DNA of 57,032 nucleotides from Halobacteriales archaeon QS_5_68_33 (GTDB lineage: Archaea; Halobacteriota; Halobacteria; Halobacteriales; Haloarculaceae): positions 1 to 57,032 of the forward strand of contig PXRS01000077.1 in the NCBI GenBank assembly GCA_003023785.1, given 5' to 3'. This document shows, piece by piece, positions 9,153 to 16,057 of the stretch; the stretch's first letter is position 1, and every line of letters starts with the position of its first letter. Below the pieces are notes generated by a model. The model ran no database searches. It saw nothing but the letters and a program-made list of their open reading frames with translations, and was not told the DNA's origin. Both the position numbers and the translations under genes were made by a program.

Positions 9153-10262
9153 TCAGTCGGCGCTCGGGGCGGCGAGGCCGACGTCGATCTCGCCCGCGTC
9201 GAGTTCCCGCTCGATCTCGCGGGCGGCCCGGACCATGTTCTCCATCTTCCCGTAGGCGGCCTCGCGGGGCAGGAGTTTGAGCCCGCAGTCGGGGCTGATG
9301 GTGAGCTTCTCCGGCGGGACGACCTTGAACCCCTCCAGGATGTTCTGCTTGATCTGCTCGACGGACTCCACCTCGGCGTGGTGGGCGTCGACGACGCCCA
9401 GCGCGAGGTCGGGTTCGAACTCGGGGTCGGCGAAGACGTCGATCTGCTGGTAGTCGTCGTTGAACAGTTCGACGTCGAACTCGTCGATGGGGTAGTCGTT
9501 GACCTCGGGGTAGATCCGCGAGTAGTCGCCGTAACAGACGTGCAGGCCGACCCGCACCTCCTCGGAGACACCGTCGGACGCGTCCGACGAGCCACCGTTC
9601 GCTCCGCCCACGGAGATGTCGTCGACGATGCGTTCGAGACACTCGCCGACGACGGCGTGGTCGTCGGGGGTCATCGCCAGCGCGGGTTCGTCGATCTGGA
9701 TGTATCGCGCGCCGGCGTCGACGAGGTTCTCGATCTCGGTGTTCACGAGGTCGGCCAGCGCGTAGGCGTACTCCTCGTAGTCGTCGTAGTGCTCGTTGAA
9801 GCTGAACCGCGCGATGGTGTAGGGGCCCGTGATGGGCACCTTCACGGGCCGTTCGGCCACGCTGTCGGTGAACTCGAACTCGTCGACGAGCCACGGTTCG
9901 TCGTACGCGACGTCGTCGACGACGGCGGGTTTGTCGAAGGTGTTGTGCCCCCACACCTTCACGCGGCCGGGGAACTCGTAGCCGTCGATGCGGTGGGCGA
10001 AGTACTCGACCATCTCGGTGCGGCGCATCTCGCCGTCGACGACGACGTCCAGGCCGGCCCGCTCGTGTTCCCCCGTGATGAGCCGTGCGGCGTCGTCGGC
10101 GGCCTCCTGCCAGTTGTCGTCGTCGAACCCGGAGTCGGGCTCCTCCCACAGTTCGCGGGCGCGGTCGACCCACTTGGGCTTCTTGTAGCTCCCGACCACG
10201 GTGGTCAGGAGGAAGTGGTCGTTCGGGTGATTCTCCGGTCGGAACTGCTCGCGGTCGGTCAT
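9153..10262 (-). CDS. metE: Cobalamin-independent methionine synthase, catalytic domain
   Basis: 369 residues, matching the C-terminal (catalytic) half of MetE, as in the short archaeal enzymes. The zinc-binding residues expected for thiol activation are visible: His-x-Cys in GLHVCYG and a late Cys in ISPDCGLKLL. The opening TTVVGSYKKP is also typical. It transfers a methyl group to homocysteine to give methionine; the archaeal methyl donor may be a methylcobamide or methyl-pterin and cannot be told here. It lies 82 bases downstream of a paralogue on the same strand. The last residues end near 'IDVGLAAPSAD'. Confidence 0.88.
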   Translation of the reverse strand: MTDREQFRPENHPNDHFLLTTVVGSYKKPKWVDRARELWEEPDSGFDDDNWQEAADDAARLITGEHERAGLDVVVDGEMRRTEMVEYFAHRIDGYEFPGRVKVWGHNTFDKPAVVDDVAYDEPWLVDEFEFTDSVAERPVKVPITGPYTIARFSFNEHYDDYEEYAYALADLVNTEIENLVDAGARYIQIDEPALAMTPDDHAVVGECLERIVDDISVGGANGGSSDASDGVSEEVRVGLHVCYGDYSRIYPEVNDYPIDEFDVELFNDDYQQIDVFADPEFEPDLALGVVDAHHAEVESVEQIKQNILEGFKVVPPEKLTISPDCGLKLLPREAAYGKMENMVRAAREIERELDAGEIDVGLAAPSAD

Positions 10263-10344
10263 GCGAGGATCACCGCCGTGATTCGAGCGTGACGTCGATG
10301 GTCGCAGCCCGTGCAGCGAAGCGAACCGGACCGTCCATCGGTAG

Positions 10345-11352
10345 TCATGCGGTCACCTCCTGTTCGACGGCGGCCAGCGCGTCCAGTTTCCGCCCGAACT
10401 TCCCGACGGGCAGGTAGAACAGCCCCGTGTTCGCCGTGACGTAGACCCGCTCGAAGTCGGCGCCGGGCGTGTTCTCCAGCACGTAGTCGACGCGCTCGCG
10501 GATCTTCGAGGGGGACTCGACGAGCGTGTTCTGCCCGTCGGTGACGCCCAGCGCGACGTCGCCGGTGCAGCCGTACTCGTTGACGTTGTAGACGGTCTCG
10601 TTGTGGCCGTTGACGAAGTCGAAGCCGACGGCGTCGAGGTCGGCGTCGAGCAGGTGGGCGTACACTTTCTCCGCCAGGCCGCCCGCACCCTCGCGGGACT
10701 CCCAGTAGGTGTGGGCAACGACATCGGCGTCGACGGCCGACGCGACCGCGTCGATGGCGTCGCTCGCGCGCTCGTCGGCGCTGTCGCCGGGCGGGGACTC
10801 CAGCAGCGAGGGCTCCAGCAGGAACAGCGTCTCCACCTCGGGAAACGCCCCGGCCTCGGCGGCGAGGAACTCCGTGACCCCCTCCAGCAGGGCGGCCTCG
10901 TCGCCGTAGTGGTCGTCGGTCGCCAGGTCCGCCAGCGTGTAGGGGCCGGGCAGCACCGCCTGGAGGCCCTCGTCGACGAGTTCGGTCGCGGCGTCGAGTT
11001 CCGCGGCGATATCGCCGCCCGGCGTCAGTTCGCCGGTGACGACGGGTTCGCGGTAGAAGTTGTTGTTGTCGAAGTAGCGGACGATGCCGCGGGTGTCGAC
11101 GTTGTCGTGGACCGCCAGCGGGTGCGCGAGCATGTCGTCCCAGCGGAGTTGGCCCTCGACGACGCGGTCGAGGCCGGCCTCCTGCTGTCGGTCGACGACC
11201 TCGCGTCGTGCGCGGTCGTAGGCGTCAGTCACCTCGGGGTCGTCCGTCGGAACGAGGTCCCCTTTCTGGTGGCCTTTCAGGTCGGCCAGTTCGTCTTTCG
11301 CCCGGTCCGGGAGCGGGTACAGCCCCGGCGTGGTCGAGACCAGTTCCGTCAT
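10345..11352 (-). CDS. MetE-like paralogue lacking zinc cysteines
   Basis: 335 residues, similar in plan to the downstream metE (opening ELVSTTPGLYPLPD, then 'QEAGLDRVVEGQLRW' and 'AVLPGPYTLADL'). The two zinc-cysteine positions are changed: HVCYG is replaced by HTYWE and PDCGLK by ANTGLFYLP. It therefore looks unable to bind zinc in the usual way. It may be a non-catalytic partner, act as the equivalent of the N-terminal half of full-length MetE, or use another substrate. It is the first gene of the pair, preceded by a good promoter, so the two are probably co-transcribed. Confidence 0.75.
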   Translation of the reverse strand: MTELVSTTPGLYPLPDRAKDELADLKGHQKGDLVPTDDPEVTDAYDRARREVVDRQQEAGLDRVVEGQLRWDDMLAHPLAVHDNVDTRGIVRYFDNNNFYREPVVTGELTPGGDIAAELDAATELVDEGLQAVLPGPYTLADLATDDHYGDEAALLEGVTEFLAAEAGAFPEVETLFLLEPSLLESPPGDSADERASDAIDAVASAVDADVVAHTYWESREGAGGLAEKVYAHLLDADLDAVGFDFVNGHNETVYNVNEYGCTGDVALGVTDGQNTLVESPSKIRERVDYVLENTPGADFERVYVTANTGLFYLPVGKFGRKLDALAAVEQEVTA

Positions 11353-11377
11353 TACCGCCGGCTACGAAATGACGCAG

Positions 11378-11387
11378 TATAATATTT
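11378..11387 (-). promoter_or_regulatory. TATA-like box for the MetE pair
   Basis: tataatattt on the plus strand is a strong AT-rich box, 26-35 bases upstream of the start at 11352, in the position expected for a leaderless transcript. Confidence 0.6.
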
Positions 11388-11477
11388 CCCATCTACTCTG
11401 ATGCCTGGTGGTAATCCCGACGGCCGCGGTTGCGGCCTTCTACGTGGCCGGACGGTCGGATCCGGACCGGTCCGCGG

Positions 11478-12050
11478 TCAGGCCCGGGTCAGTTCGAGCA
11501 CGAGCAACCGCTCGAACCGGAAGGACTCGCTGGCGACTTCCCGGGCGTCCAGACCGCGGACCGCGGCGTACTCCCGTACCTCGTCGGGGCCGGTCATCGT
11601 GGACACGAGCAGGTAGACCCGTCCACCGGGCGCGAGAACGCGACCCACGTCGTCGAGGAACGGTTCGACGACGGCGCGGCCGTCCTCGCCGCCGGTGATC
11701 GCGGTCTCCAGCCAGTCGCCCCACCCGCTGTCCTCGGGTTCGGGGAGGTACGGCGGGTTGAACGCCACGACGTCGACGGCACAGTCCCGGAACGGGGCCG
11801 TCAGGTCCGCCCGGACGACGGGCACGCCCGCGTCGGCGGCGTGTTCGCAGGCGTGGGGGTTCAGGTCCGACCCGACGACCTCGACCCCCGCCTTGCGAGC
11901 CCGCCGCGCGACGTAGCCCGACCCCGTGCCGACGTCGAGCAGCAGGTCGCCCGCCGCGACGCCCTCGACGACGGCGTCGGCGAGCAACTCGGAGTCCTCT
12001 GCGGGGTCGTACACCACGTCGACGCCGCGCTGCTCGGCCAGACTCGGCAC
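11478..12050 (-). CDS. HemK2/Mtq2-type protein methyltransferase
   Basis: 190 residues from GTG. It is a class I SAM-dependent methyltransferase with glycine-rich motif I (LLDVGTGSGYVA), an acidic residue after motif II (GSDLNPHA) and the NPPY motif (AFNPPYLPEPED) that marks glutamine or adenine N-methyltransferases. The short length without the bacterial PrmC N-terminal domain fits archaeal/eukaryal Mtq2, which methylates the GGQ glutamine of release factor aRF1. It ends the information-processing operon. Its 5' part overlaps, in another frame, an apparent C-terminal extension of KsgA. Confidence 0.85.
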   Translation of the reverse strand: MPSLAEQRGVDVVYDPAEDSELLADAVVEGVAAGDLLLDVGTGSGYVARRARKAGVEVVGSDLNPHACEHAADAGVPVVRADLTAPFRDCAVDVVAFNPPYLPEPEDSGWGDWLETAITGGEDGRAVVEPFLDDVGRVLAPGGRVYLLVSTMTGPDEVREYAAVRGLDAREVASESFRFERLLVLELTRA

Positions 12051-12928
12051 CTCGTTCCCGCCACCTCGTGGGCGAGTCGGGCGAGTTCGGCGAACTCGGC
12101 GGGGGTGACGTCGCCGGCGCGGCGACCCATGAGGTCCCCGTCGGCGGCCGCGACGACGGCGTCGGGGTCGCCCAGCCCCGAGATGTGGGCGGTGTTCCGG
12201 ACGGCGTTGCGCATCGTCTTCCGGCGCTGGGTGAACACGGCCCTGAGAAACCGCATGAGGAAGTCGTCGTCCGGGGCGTCGTAGGCGGGGTCGCGGGGCG
12301 TCGTCCTGACGACGGCGCTCTCGACCGCGGGCGGCGGCGAAAACGCCTCCGGAGGGACCGTTTCGACCACCGCGACGCCGGCGTAGTGACCCGCGGTCAC
12401 GGAGAGGCGGCCGTAGTCGTCGGTCCCGGGGTCGGCGGCCATCCGCTCGGCGAACTCCCGCTGGAACATGAGGACCATGGGTCGGCCCCGCGGGAGCAAC
12501 CGGAAGGCGATCTCGCTGGAGGCGCCGTAGGGCAGGTTCGACACCGACGCCGAGAACTCCGGGAGATCCACGTCGAGCGCGTCGCCCTCGATGACCGTGA
12601 GCACCCCCGCCTCGACCTCGGCGGCGAACTCCTCGCGCAGAAACGCGGCGAGGTCGGGGTCGCGCTCGACCGCCGTCACGCGGTCGGCGGCCGCGAGCAG
12701 GCGGTCGGTCAGCGCGCCGGTCCCCGCTCCGACTTCGAGGACGTGCGAGAGGTCCGCGTCGGCCTCGCGGGCGTACCCGGGCAGGCGGTCGAGGACGCGG
12801 TCGTCGACGAGGAAGTGCTGGTCGCGGTCGGGGTCGCCGCGAGCGCCCGCGCGGGCGAGAAGCCCGTCCGGGTCCCGACTCCCGGGTTCCGGTCTCGACC
12901 CGGGTGTCGGAGTCTCCTCCTCGCTCAC
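11861..12928 (-). CDS. ksgA: 16S rRNA dimethyladenosine transferase with C-terminal overrun
   Basis: The KsgA/Dim1 core covers residues about 1-290: 'DQHFLVDDRVLDRL', motif I 'VLEVGAGTGALT', the acidic 'AVERDPDL', the catalytic SNLPYGASSE and the C-terminal RNA-binding helices ending at about LARLAHEVAG. It dimethylates the two adenosines in the 3' hairpin of 16S rRNA. The reading frame continues for about 65 more residues (Ser/Arg/Thr-rich, unlike the acidic core) through the HemK2 gene, because no stop occurs at the normal end. This tail looks like out-of-frame translation. The start overlaps the DUF655 stop by 4 bases. Confidence 0.88.
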   Translation of the reverse strand: MSEEETPTPGSRPEPGSRDPDGLLARAGARGDPDRDQHFLVDDRVLDRLPGYAREADADLSHVLEVGAGTGALTDRLLAAADRVTAVERDPDLAAFLREEFAAEVEAGVLTVIEGDALDVDLPEFSASVSNLPYGASSEIAFRLLPRGRPMVLMFQREFAERMAADPGTDDYGRLSVTAGHYAGVAVVETVPPEAFSPPPAVESAVVRTTPRDPAYDAPDDDFLMRFLRAVFTQRRKTMRNAVRNTAHISGLGDPDAVVAAADGDLMGRRAGDVTPAEFAELARLAHEVAGTRCRVWPSSAASTWCTTPQRTPSCSPTPSSRASRRATCCSTSARGRATSRGGLARRGSRSSGRT

Positions 12929-13503
12929 GCTTCCTCGTGGCGGGCGAAGGTGCGGTACTTGAGGTCGTCCTCGCGGATCTCCTCCATGATGCGTTCGACG
13001 ATGACCTCGCGGGGGTTGTGGAGGCCGCTGACCCGCTCTTTCAGGTCCTCGAAGCCCTCGAACGGGCGGCGCTTGCGCTCGTCGAGGATCGAGTTGCGGA
13101 GCTTCTTCCCGATGCCGGGCAGGAGATTGAGCTGGTGGAGCCGCAGCGTGATGGGCTGGGCATCGTTGTAGAAGTCGACGAACCGCTTTTCTTCCTCGTC
13201 GACGAGGTCCTCGACGACGTACTCCAGTTCGGACTGTGCCCCCCCGGACAGGCCCTCGTGCTCCACCTCCCCGACGTGCTCGAAGCGGTCGTCCGAGCGG
13301 TCCATCTCGACGGTATCCCCGATGGAGACGCCGGCGTCCTCGTCGAGAACGACCTCGTAGAGCCGGAAGTCCTCGCGGTCGAGCGCGTACGCCAGCGGCT
13401 GTTTCTGGTACTGCGGTCGGTCGTCCTCGGTCCGGCCGTGAGCCAGGAAGTCGAGAACGACCGCCGCCGGCGCGGACGACTCGTCGCGCTCGGTGTCGCT
13501 CAT
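12925..13503 (-). CDS. DUF655 nucleic-acid-binding protein
   Basis: 192 residues. It has an OB-like N-terminal part (about 1-75) and a helix-hairpin-helix-like segment near 'QLNLLPGIGKKLRNSILDERKRRPF' (about 128-152). DUF655 proteins are archaeal, mostly uncharacterised, and are regularly found next to ksgA, as here. This gene is upstream of ksgA with a 4-base overlap, so co-translation is likely. A role in RNA or ribosome biogenesis is inferred from context. It has its own upstream TATA-like box. Confidence 0.85.
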   Translation of the reverse strand: MSDTERDESSAPAAVVLDFLAHGRTEDDRPQYQKQPLAYALDREDFRLYEVVLDEDAGVSIGDTVEMDRSDDRFEHVGEVEHEGLSGGAQSELEYVVEDLVDEEEKRFVDFYNDAQPITLRLHQLNLLPGIGKKLRNSILDERKRRPFEGFEDLKERVSGLHNPREVIVERIMEEIREDDLKYRTFARHEEA

Positions 13504-13528
13504 GCTACGGGGGTACGAACAGGCGGAA

Positions 13529-13536
13529 CTTAAACC
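13529..13536 (-). promoter_or_regulatory. TATA-like box for DUF655-ksgA-hemK2
   Basis: cttaaacc on the plus strand, 26-33 bases upstream of the start at 13503. The spacing supports leaderless transcription and separates this operon from rpoF. Confidence 0.5.
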
Positions 13537-13587
13537 TCCGCGGTCCCGTCGGGTCGCGGAGCGGTCATGAAAAACGGCAGTCGGCGG

Positions 13588-13944
13588 TCAGGCGTACTTG
13601 GCGACGACTTCGAGGATCTCGTCGAGTTCGTCGCCCGACAGGGAGTAGCGCTCCTGGGCGTAGACGGCCCGCAACTCGTCCCGGTCCCGGGGCTGGAGGT
13701 CGGCGATCTTGTAGGCGGTCGCCTCGTCGACCTTCTCCAGTTCGAGCAGTTCCGCGACGAACTCGTGGGACTTCTCGGGGTCGAGGACGGCGAAGCGGTT
13801 GACGTGTTCGATCGCCCGCGCGAGTTCGTAGCGCATCTCGCGGTCCTCGTCGGCCGCGCGCTCGCGCTCGAGCTCCTCCAGGATCTCCTTGGTCTCGGCG
13901 ACGGTCAGGAACTCCTCGTCCAGCTTCTCCTTGAATATCGTCAT
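13588..13944 (-). CDS. rpoF: DNA-directed RNA polymerase subunit F (Rpb4)
   Basis: 118 residues, all-helical, the usual length for archaeal RpoF. The opening '[22 protein letters not shown]' and a C-terminal HRDC-like segment '[21 protein letters not shown]' are typical. It forms the stalk of RNA polymerase with RpoE (Rpb7). I chose ATG 13944 because it overlaps the L21e stop by 4 bases; an upstream in-frame extension reads through L21e and is not credible. This L21e-rpoF pairing is conserved in archaea. Confidence 0.93.
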   Translation of the reverse strand: MTIFKEKLDEEFLTVAETKEILEELERERAADEDREMRYELARAIEHVNRFAVLDPEKSHEFVAELLELEKVDEATAYKIADLQPRDRDELRAVYAQERYSLSGDELDEILEVVAKYA

Positions 13945-14231
13945 TCCTGACGGCGGAGGTGTGCGGCCTTGACGATGAGCGTCTTCTCGATGCCACCGTC
14001 GGTAACGGCGACGGTGTAGGCCGTCCCCTGCTGGCCGGTGACCTCGCCGGTCCGGCCGTCGAAGCGCGGGTGGTACCGCCCGTCGGGGACGCTCGGGTCG
14101 ATCGAGAGGTGGACCCTCTCGCCGACCTCGTACTCCTCGACCGCGCGCTGGGGCGGGGACGTCCCTCGCTCGCGTGGCTCGTTCCGTAGCTTGTTCCGCG
14201 TGTTCGACCGGGGTCCGTTGGAGTTGGGCAT
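13941..14231 (-). CDS. rpl21e: Ribosomal protein L21e
   Basis: 96 residues. The N-terminus is basic and Asn/Arg rich ([23 protein letters not shown]) and the core carries '[24 protein letters not shown]' and '[18 protein letters not shown]', the SH3-like fold of L21e in the large subunit. It is the first gene of the L21e-rpoF unit, with a TATA-like box at 14259-14267. It overlaps rpoF by 4 bases. Confidence 0.95.
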   Translation of the reverse strand: MPNSNGPRSNTRNKLRNEPRERGTSPPQRAVEEYEVGERVHLSIDPSVPDGRYHPRFDGRTGEVTGQQGTAYTVAVTDGGIEKTLIVKAAHLRRQE

Positions 14232-14258
14232 TCGTGGGTCCCGGTTGGCCAGTCACGC

Positions 14259-14267
14259 TTATAAAAC
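14259..14267 (-). promoter_or_regulatory. TATA-like box for L21e-rpoF
   Basis: ttataaaac on the plus strand, centred about 31 bases upstream of the L21e start codon (14231). It is the best-matching promoter box in this block. Confidence 0.6.
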
Positions 14268-14333
14268 GTGCGTTCCGGAGCGGCCGTGACTCGCCGTCAC
14301 GAGGGCGGACTGACCGAAAGAATCGGGGCCGTC

Positions 14334-14495
14334 ATACGGTCGGTTGTCATACTGCCGGCTGTAAGTCTGTCAAGAATTTCGCCGCCCCGGGGCGGCGAAT
14401 ATCTTCACGAAGTTACAGCCGGCAGTATCAATCGTTTCCGGATTTCGTCGAATCGGTAAGTCATTGCGGGATCAAATCGGTACAACCGGCCGTAT
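14334..14495 (+). mobile_element. Palindromic element B1, interrupted by an A element
   Basis: Arms atacggtcggttgt (14334-14347) and acaaccggccgtat (14482-14495) form an inverted repeat with one mismatch. The direct repeat TCA lies at 14332-14334 and again at 14495-14497. The right TCA is the reverse-strand stop codon (TGA) of the EF-1 beta gene. Read on the minus strand, the interior matches other B copies (gtaccgattt, cgacgaaatccgg). An A element occupies 14349-14428, just inside the left arm. Without A, the remainder is close to the 76-80 bp of other B copies. Confidence 0.8.
14349..14428 (+). mobile_element. Palindromic element A1, nested in B1
   Basis: 80 bp with perfect arms atactgccggctgtaa and ttacagccggcagtat, and a second stem gaatttcgccgcc / ggcggcgaatatc around a CCGG centre, so it can fold into one long hairpin. 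The 3-bp direct repeat TCA (14347-14349 and 14428-14430) flanks the core. It sits inside B1 next to the B arm. Confidence 0.85.
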
Positions 14496-14761
14496 CAGAG
14501 GCGGCCGACGCTCTGGACCTCGACGGACTCGACCTCGGACGCCTCGGCGAAGGCCTCCTCGACGGCCTCGGTCCCGCCGGCGTCGTCGGGGACGATGACC
14601 GTCGGGAGCAGCGCGACGAGACCGAAGGCGACGTCGTCGCGCTCGAAGCCGCTGATCTCCGCGGCCTCCGGGAGGATGTCGTGCAGGCGCTCCTCCAGGG
14701 CGTCGAGGTCGACGTCGGGGCTCTCGGGCATGACCTTGATCCGGGCGGCGACGTCGGACAT
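14495..14761 (-). CDS. ef1b: Translation elongation factor 1 beta
   Basis: 88 residues, the normal length for archaeal aEF-1 beta. It opens [22 protein letters not shown] and has the ferredoxin-like core with [18 protein letters not shown]. It is the nucleotide-exchange factor for EF-1 alpha. I chose ATG 14761 because it lies one base after the stop of the zinc-finger mini-gene, making a two-gene unit. Its stop codon is the TCA (minus strand TGA) that forms the right-hand direct repeat of element B1. Confidence 0.93.
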   Translation of the reverse strand: MSDVAARIKVMPESPDVDLDALEERLHDILPEAAEISGFERDDVAFGLVALLPTVIVPDDAGGTEAVEEAFAEASEVESVEVQSVGRL

Positions 14762-14762
14762 C

Positions 14763-14942
14763 TCAGGGCCCCCTGAACCCGCAGTCGGGACACTCGTAGA
14801 GGTTGCTCTGCTTGCGGCACTTCGCACACCGGTAGATCCGGTGGCCGCAATCCGGACACTTGAACGCGGCCGCGTTCGTGCCGGCGATGTTGATGCCACA
14901 GGAGACGCATTTCTGCTGGCGCTTCCCTTCGGTTTCGCTCAT
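14763..14942 (-). CDS. Small zinc-finger protein (HVO_2753 type)
   Basis: 59 residues with four CPxCG-like knuckles: CVSCG (about 12-16), CPDCG (29-33), CAKC (39-42) and CPDCG (51-55), ending GFRGP. This is the haloarchaeal two-zinc mini-protein class typified by HVO_2753, which is regularly encoded next to EF-1 beta. Probable RNA or protein interaction; the molecular role is not settled. It starts at ATG 14942 and stops one base before ef1b, so the two are co-transcribed. Confidence 0.88.
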   Translation of the reverse strand: MSETEGKRQQKCVSCGINIAGTNAAAFKCPDCGHRIYRCAKCRKQSNLYECPDCGFRGP

Positions 14943-14964
14943 ACCCCCCCTATCCCCTCGCGGG

Positions 14965-14972
14965 GTTTAACC
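14965..14972 (-). promoter_or_regulatory. TATA-like box for zinc finger / ef1b
   Basis: gtttaacc on the plus strand lies 23-30 bases upstream of the start at 14942, fitting a leaderless transcript. Confidence 0.45.
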
Positions 14973-15046
14973 GTTGTCAACTCGACCGGCGACGAAACCG
15001 CCGCGCCCGGCGCGGTCGGCCGCGCTTCCCGTCGGTCGGCCCTCTC

Positions 15047-15082
15047 ATACGGTCGGTTGTACCGATTTACAACCGACCGTAT
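15047..15082 (+). mobile_element. Palindromic element B2, 36-bp deletion form
   Basis: A perfect 14-bp inverted repeat (atacggtcggttgt / acaaccgaccgtat) around the 8-base loop accgattt. It equals the two ends of a full B element with the middle missing. The direct repeat TCA occurs at 15045-15047 and 15082-15084; the right TCA is the stop codon of the flavin reductase gene on the minus strand. It could act as a 3' hairpin for that gene. Confidence 0.85.
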
Positions 15083-15726
15083 CACCCGAAGTTCTCGATC
15101 TTGGCGGTGCTGGTGTCCCCGCCGGCCGCTTCGATGGCCGCCGTCGCGGCGTCGATGAACTCGGCGAAGCCGTAGACGAACAGGGGGGCGTCCCGGCCGT
15201 GCCGGTCGAGGGCGCTCTCGACCGCCGCCCCCAGGGACTCGCCGTCGGCGAGCACCGCGACCGTCGCGCCCCGCTCGCGGAGCCGCTCGATCCGCCCGGT
15301 GTGGACGGGGTGGTCGTCGCGATAGACGACGACCGCCTCGTGGCCGTCGTCGAGCGCCCGCTCGGCGATAGCGACGGCCGGTCCCACCCCCGGCCCGCCC
15401 GCGAGGACGACCACCGGGTCCTCGCCCTCGTAGTAGTCGCTCCCGAACGGCCCCGAGACGCGGACGGCGTCCCCGGCTTCCAGGTCCGCCAGCACCGGCC
15501 CGACGTCGCCGTCGGGGTCGATCTCGACCGTGATCTCGAAGGTGTCATCGACGTCGGGCGAGGAGATCGTGTAAAACCGGGACTCCTCGCCGTCGGGGGT
15601 ATCGAGGGTGAGCTTGACGAACTGGCCCGGCCGGGCCGCGAAGGCAGCGGGCGACTCGAAGTCGATGACGACTGTCCGTTCGCCGACCGACTCGACGGCC
15701 GCGACGGCCAGCGTGCTGTCTTCCAT
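15082..15726 (-). CDS. FAD/NAD(P)-binding oxidoreductase (ferredoxin-reductase family)
   Basis: 214 residues. It has an FAD-binding beta-barrel with the R-x-Y-T/S motif (SRFYTISSP, about 50-58) and a nucleotide-binding domain starting VVVLAGGPGVGPA (about 103-115), with a C-terminal 'PLFVYGFAEFIDAA'. It resembles the reductase module of FNR-like enzymes without a fused iron-sulphur domain. The electron partner is unknown; korAB on the other side use ferredoxin, but a link is speculation. ATG 15726 is preferred over GTG/ATG codons further up, which would add a short non-conserved leader. It ends exactly at element B2. Confidence 0.82.
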   Translation of the reverse strand: MEDSTLAVAAVESVGERTVVIDFESPAAFAARPGQFVKLTLDTPDGEESRFYTISSPDVDDTFEITVEIDPDGDVGPVLADLEAGDAVRVSGPFGSDYYEGEDPVVVLAGGPGVGPAVAIAERALDDGHEAVVVYRDDHPVHTGRIERLRERGATVAVLADGESLGAAVESALDRHGRDAPLFVYGFAEFIDAATAAIEAAGGDTSTAKIENFG

Positions 15727-15780
15727 ACCGAAACCCCTGCCGCCCACGCAATTGGCCCTTTCGCTCGCGGGGCGGGGTGT

Positions 15781-15863
15781 ATACTGGTCGACAGAACGGT
15801 TGATAGCATTCGCCCCCCGCCGCGTCTCGGCGAATATCTATCAGGGCCTCTGTCGACCAGTAT
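15781..15863 (+). mobile_element. Palindromic element F, single copy
   Basis: An 83-bp palindrome with arms atactggtcgacag / ctgtcgaccagtat, extended on both sides by a TA pair (15779-15780 is gt; TA reading tata...tata). A second inner inverted repeat, ttgatagcattcgcc / ggcgaatatctatca, makes the whole unit foldable as one hairpin. The core ttcgcc...ggcgaa matches the core of A and B, so it is probably a diverged member of the same superfamily. It lies between the divergent reductase and korA genes. Confidence 0.65.
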
Positions 15864-16057
15864 AGCCCACGGTACGTGTGCCACGGCCGGCGCGACGACG
15901 ACGACCCGACGGCCGAATTTTTTTGCTCGATACCGGCAAACGCGGTAACCCAGATCCGGCGGATTCACACCGAACGTGCAGTTATTCCCCGGAGTCGCGG
16001 GTCGGAGCGGGCTATTACAGAAGTCTTTTTGTCGGGCAGGGGGTACTCGTTCGCAGA
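15864..16057. other. Intergenic region upstream of korA
   Basis: No credible gene. It contains a ggccgaattttttttgctcg stretch near 15911-15930, read as an AT-rich run within GC-rich DNA, and the korA promoter at 16024-16030. Nothing else recognised. Confidence 0.5.
16024..16030 (+). promoter_or_regulatory. TATA-like box for korAB
   Basis: tcttttt lies 28-34 bases upstream of ATG 16058, as expected for leaderless haloarchaeal transcription. Confidence 0.45.

Noticed and set aside
7649-9595. A 648-codon antisense frame over the ABC genes
   Set aside because: It runs opposite intact ABC genes, is Arg/Ser rich and is typical of shadow frames in high-GC DNA.
14334-14497. The palindromes as purely intrinsic terminators
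   Set aside because: Hairpin location fits, but matched TNA repeats, nesting and shared sequence between loci require a mobile history; archaeal terminators also rely mainly on T-runs, absent here.
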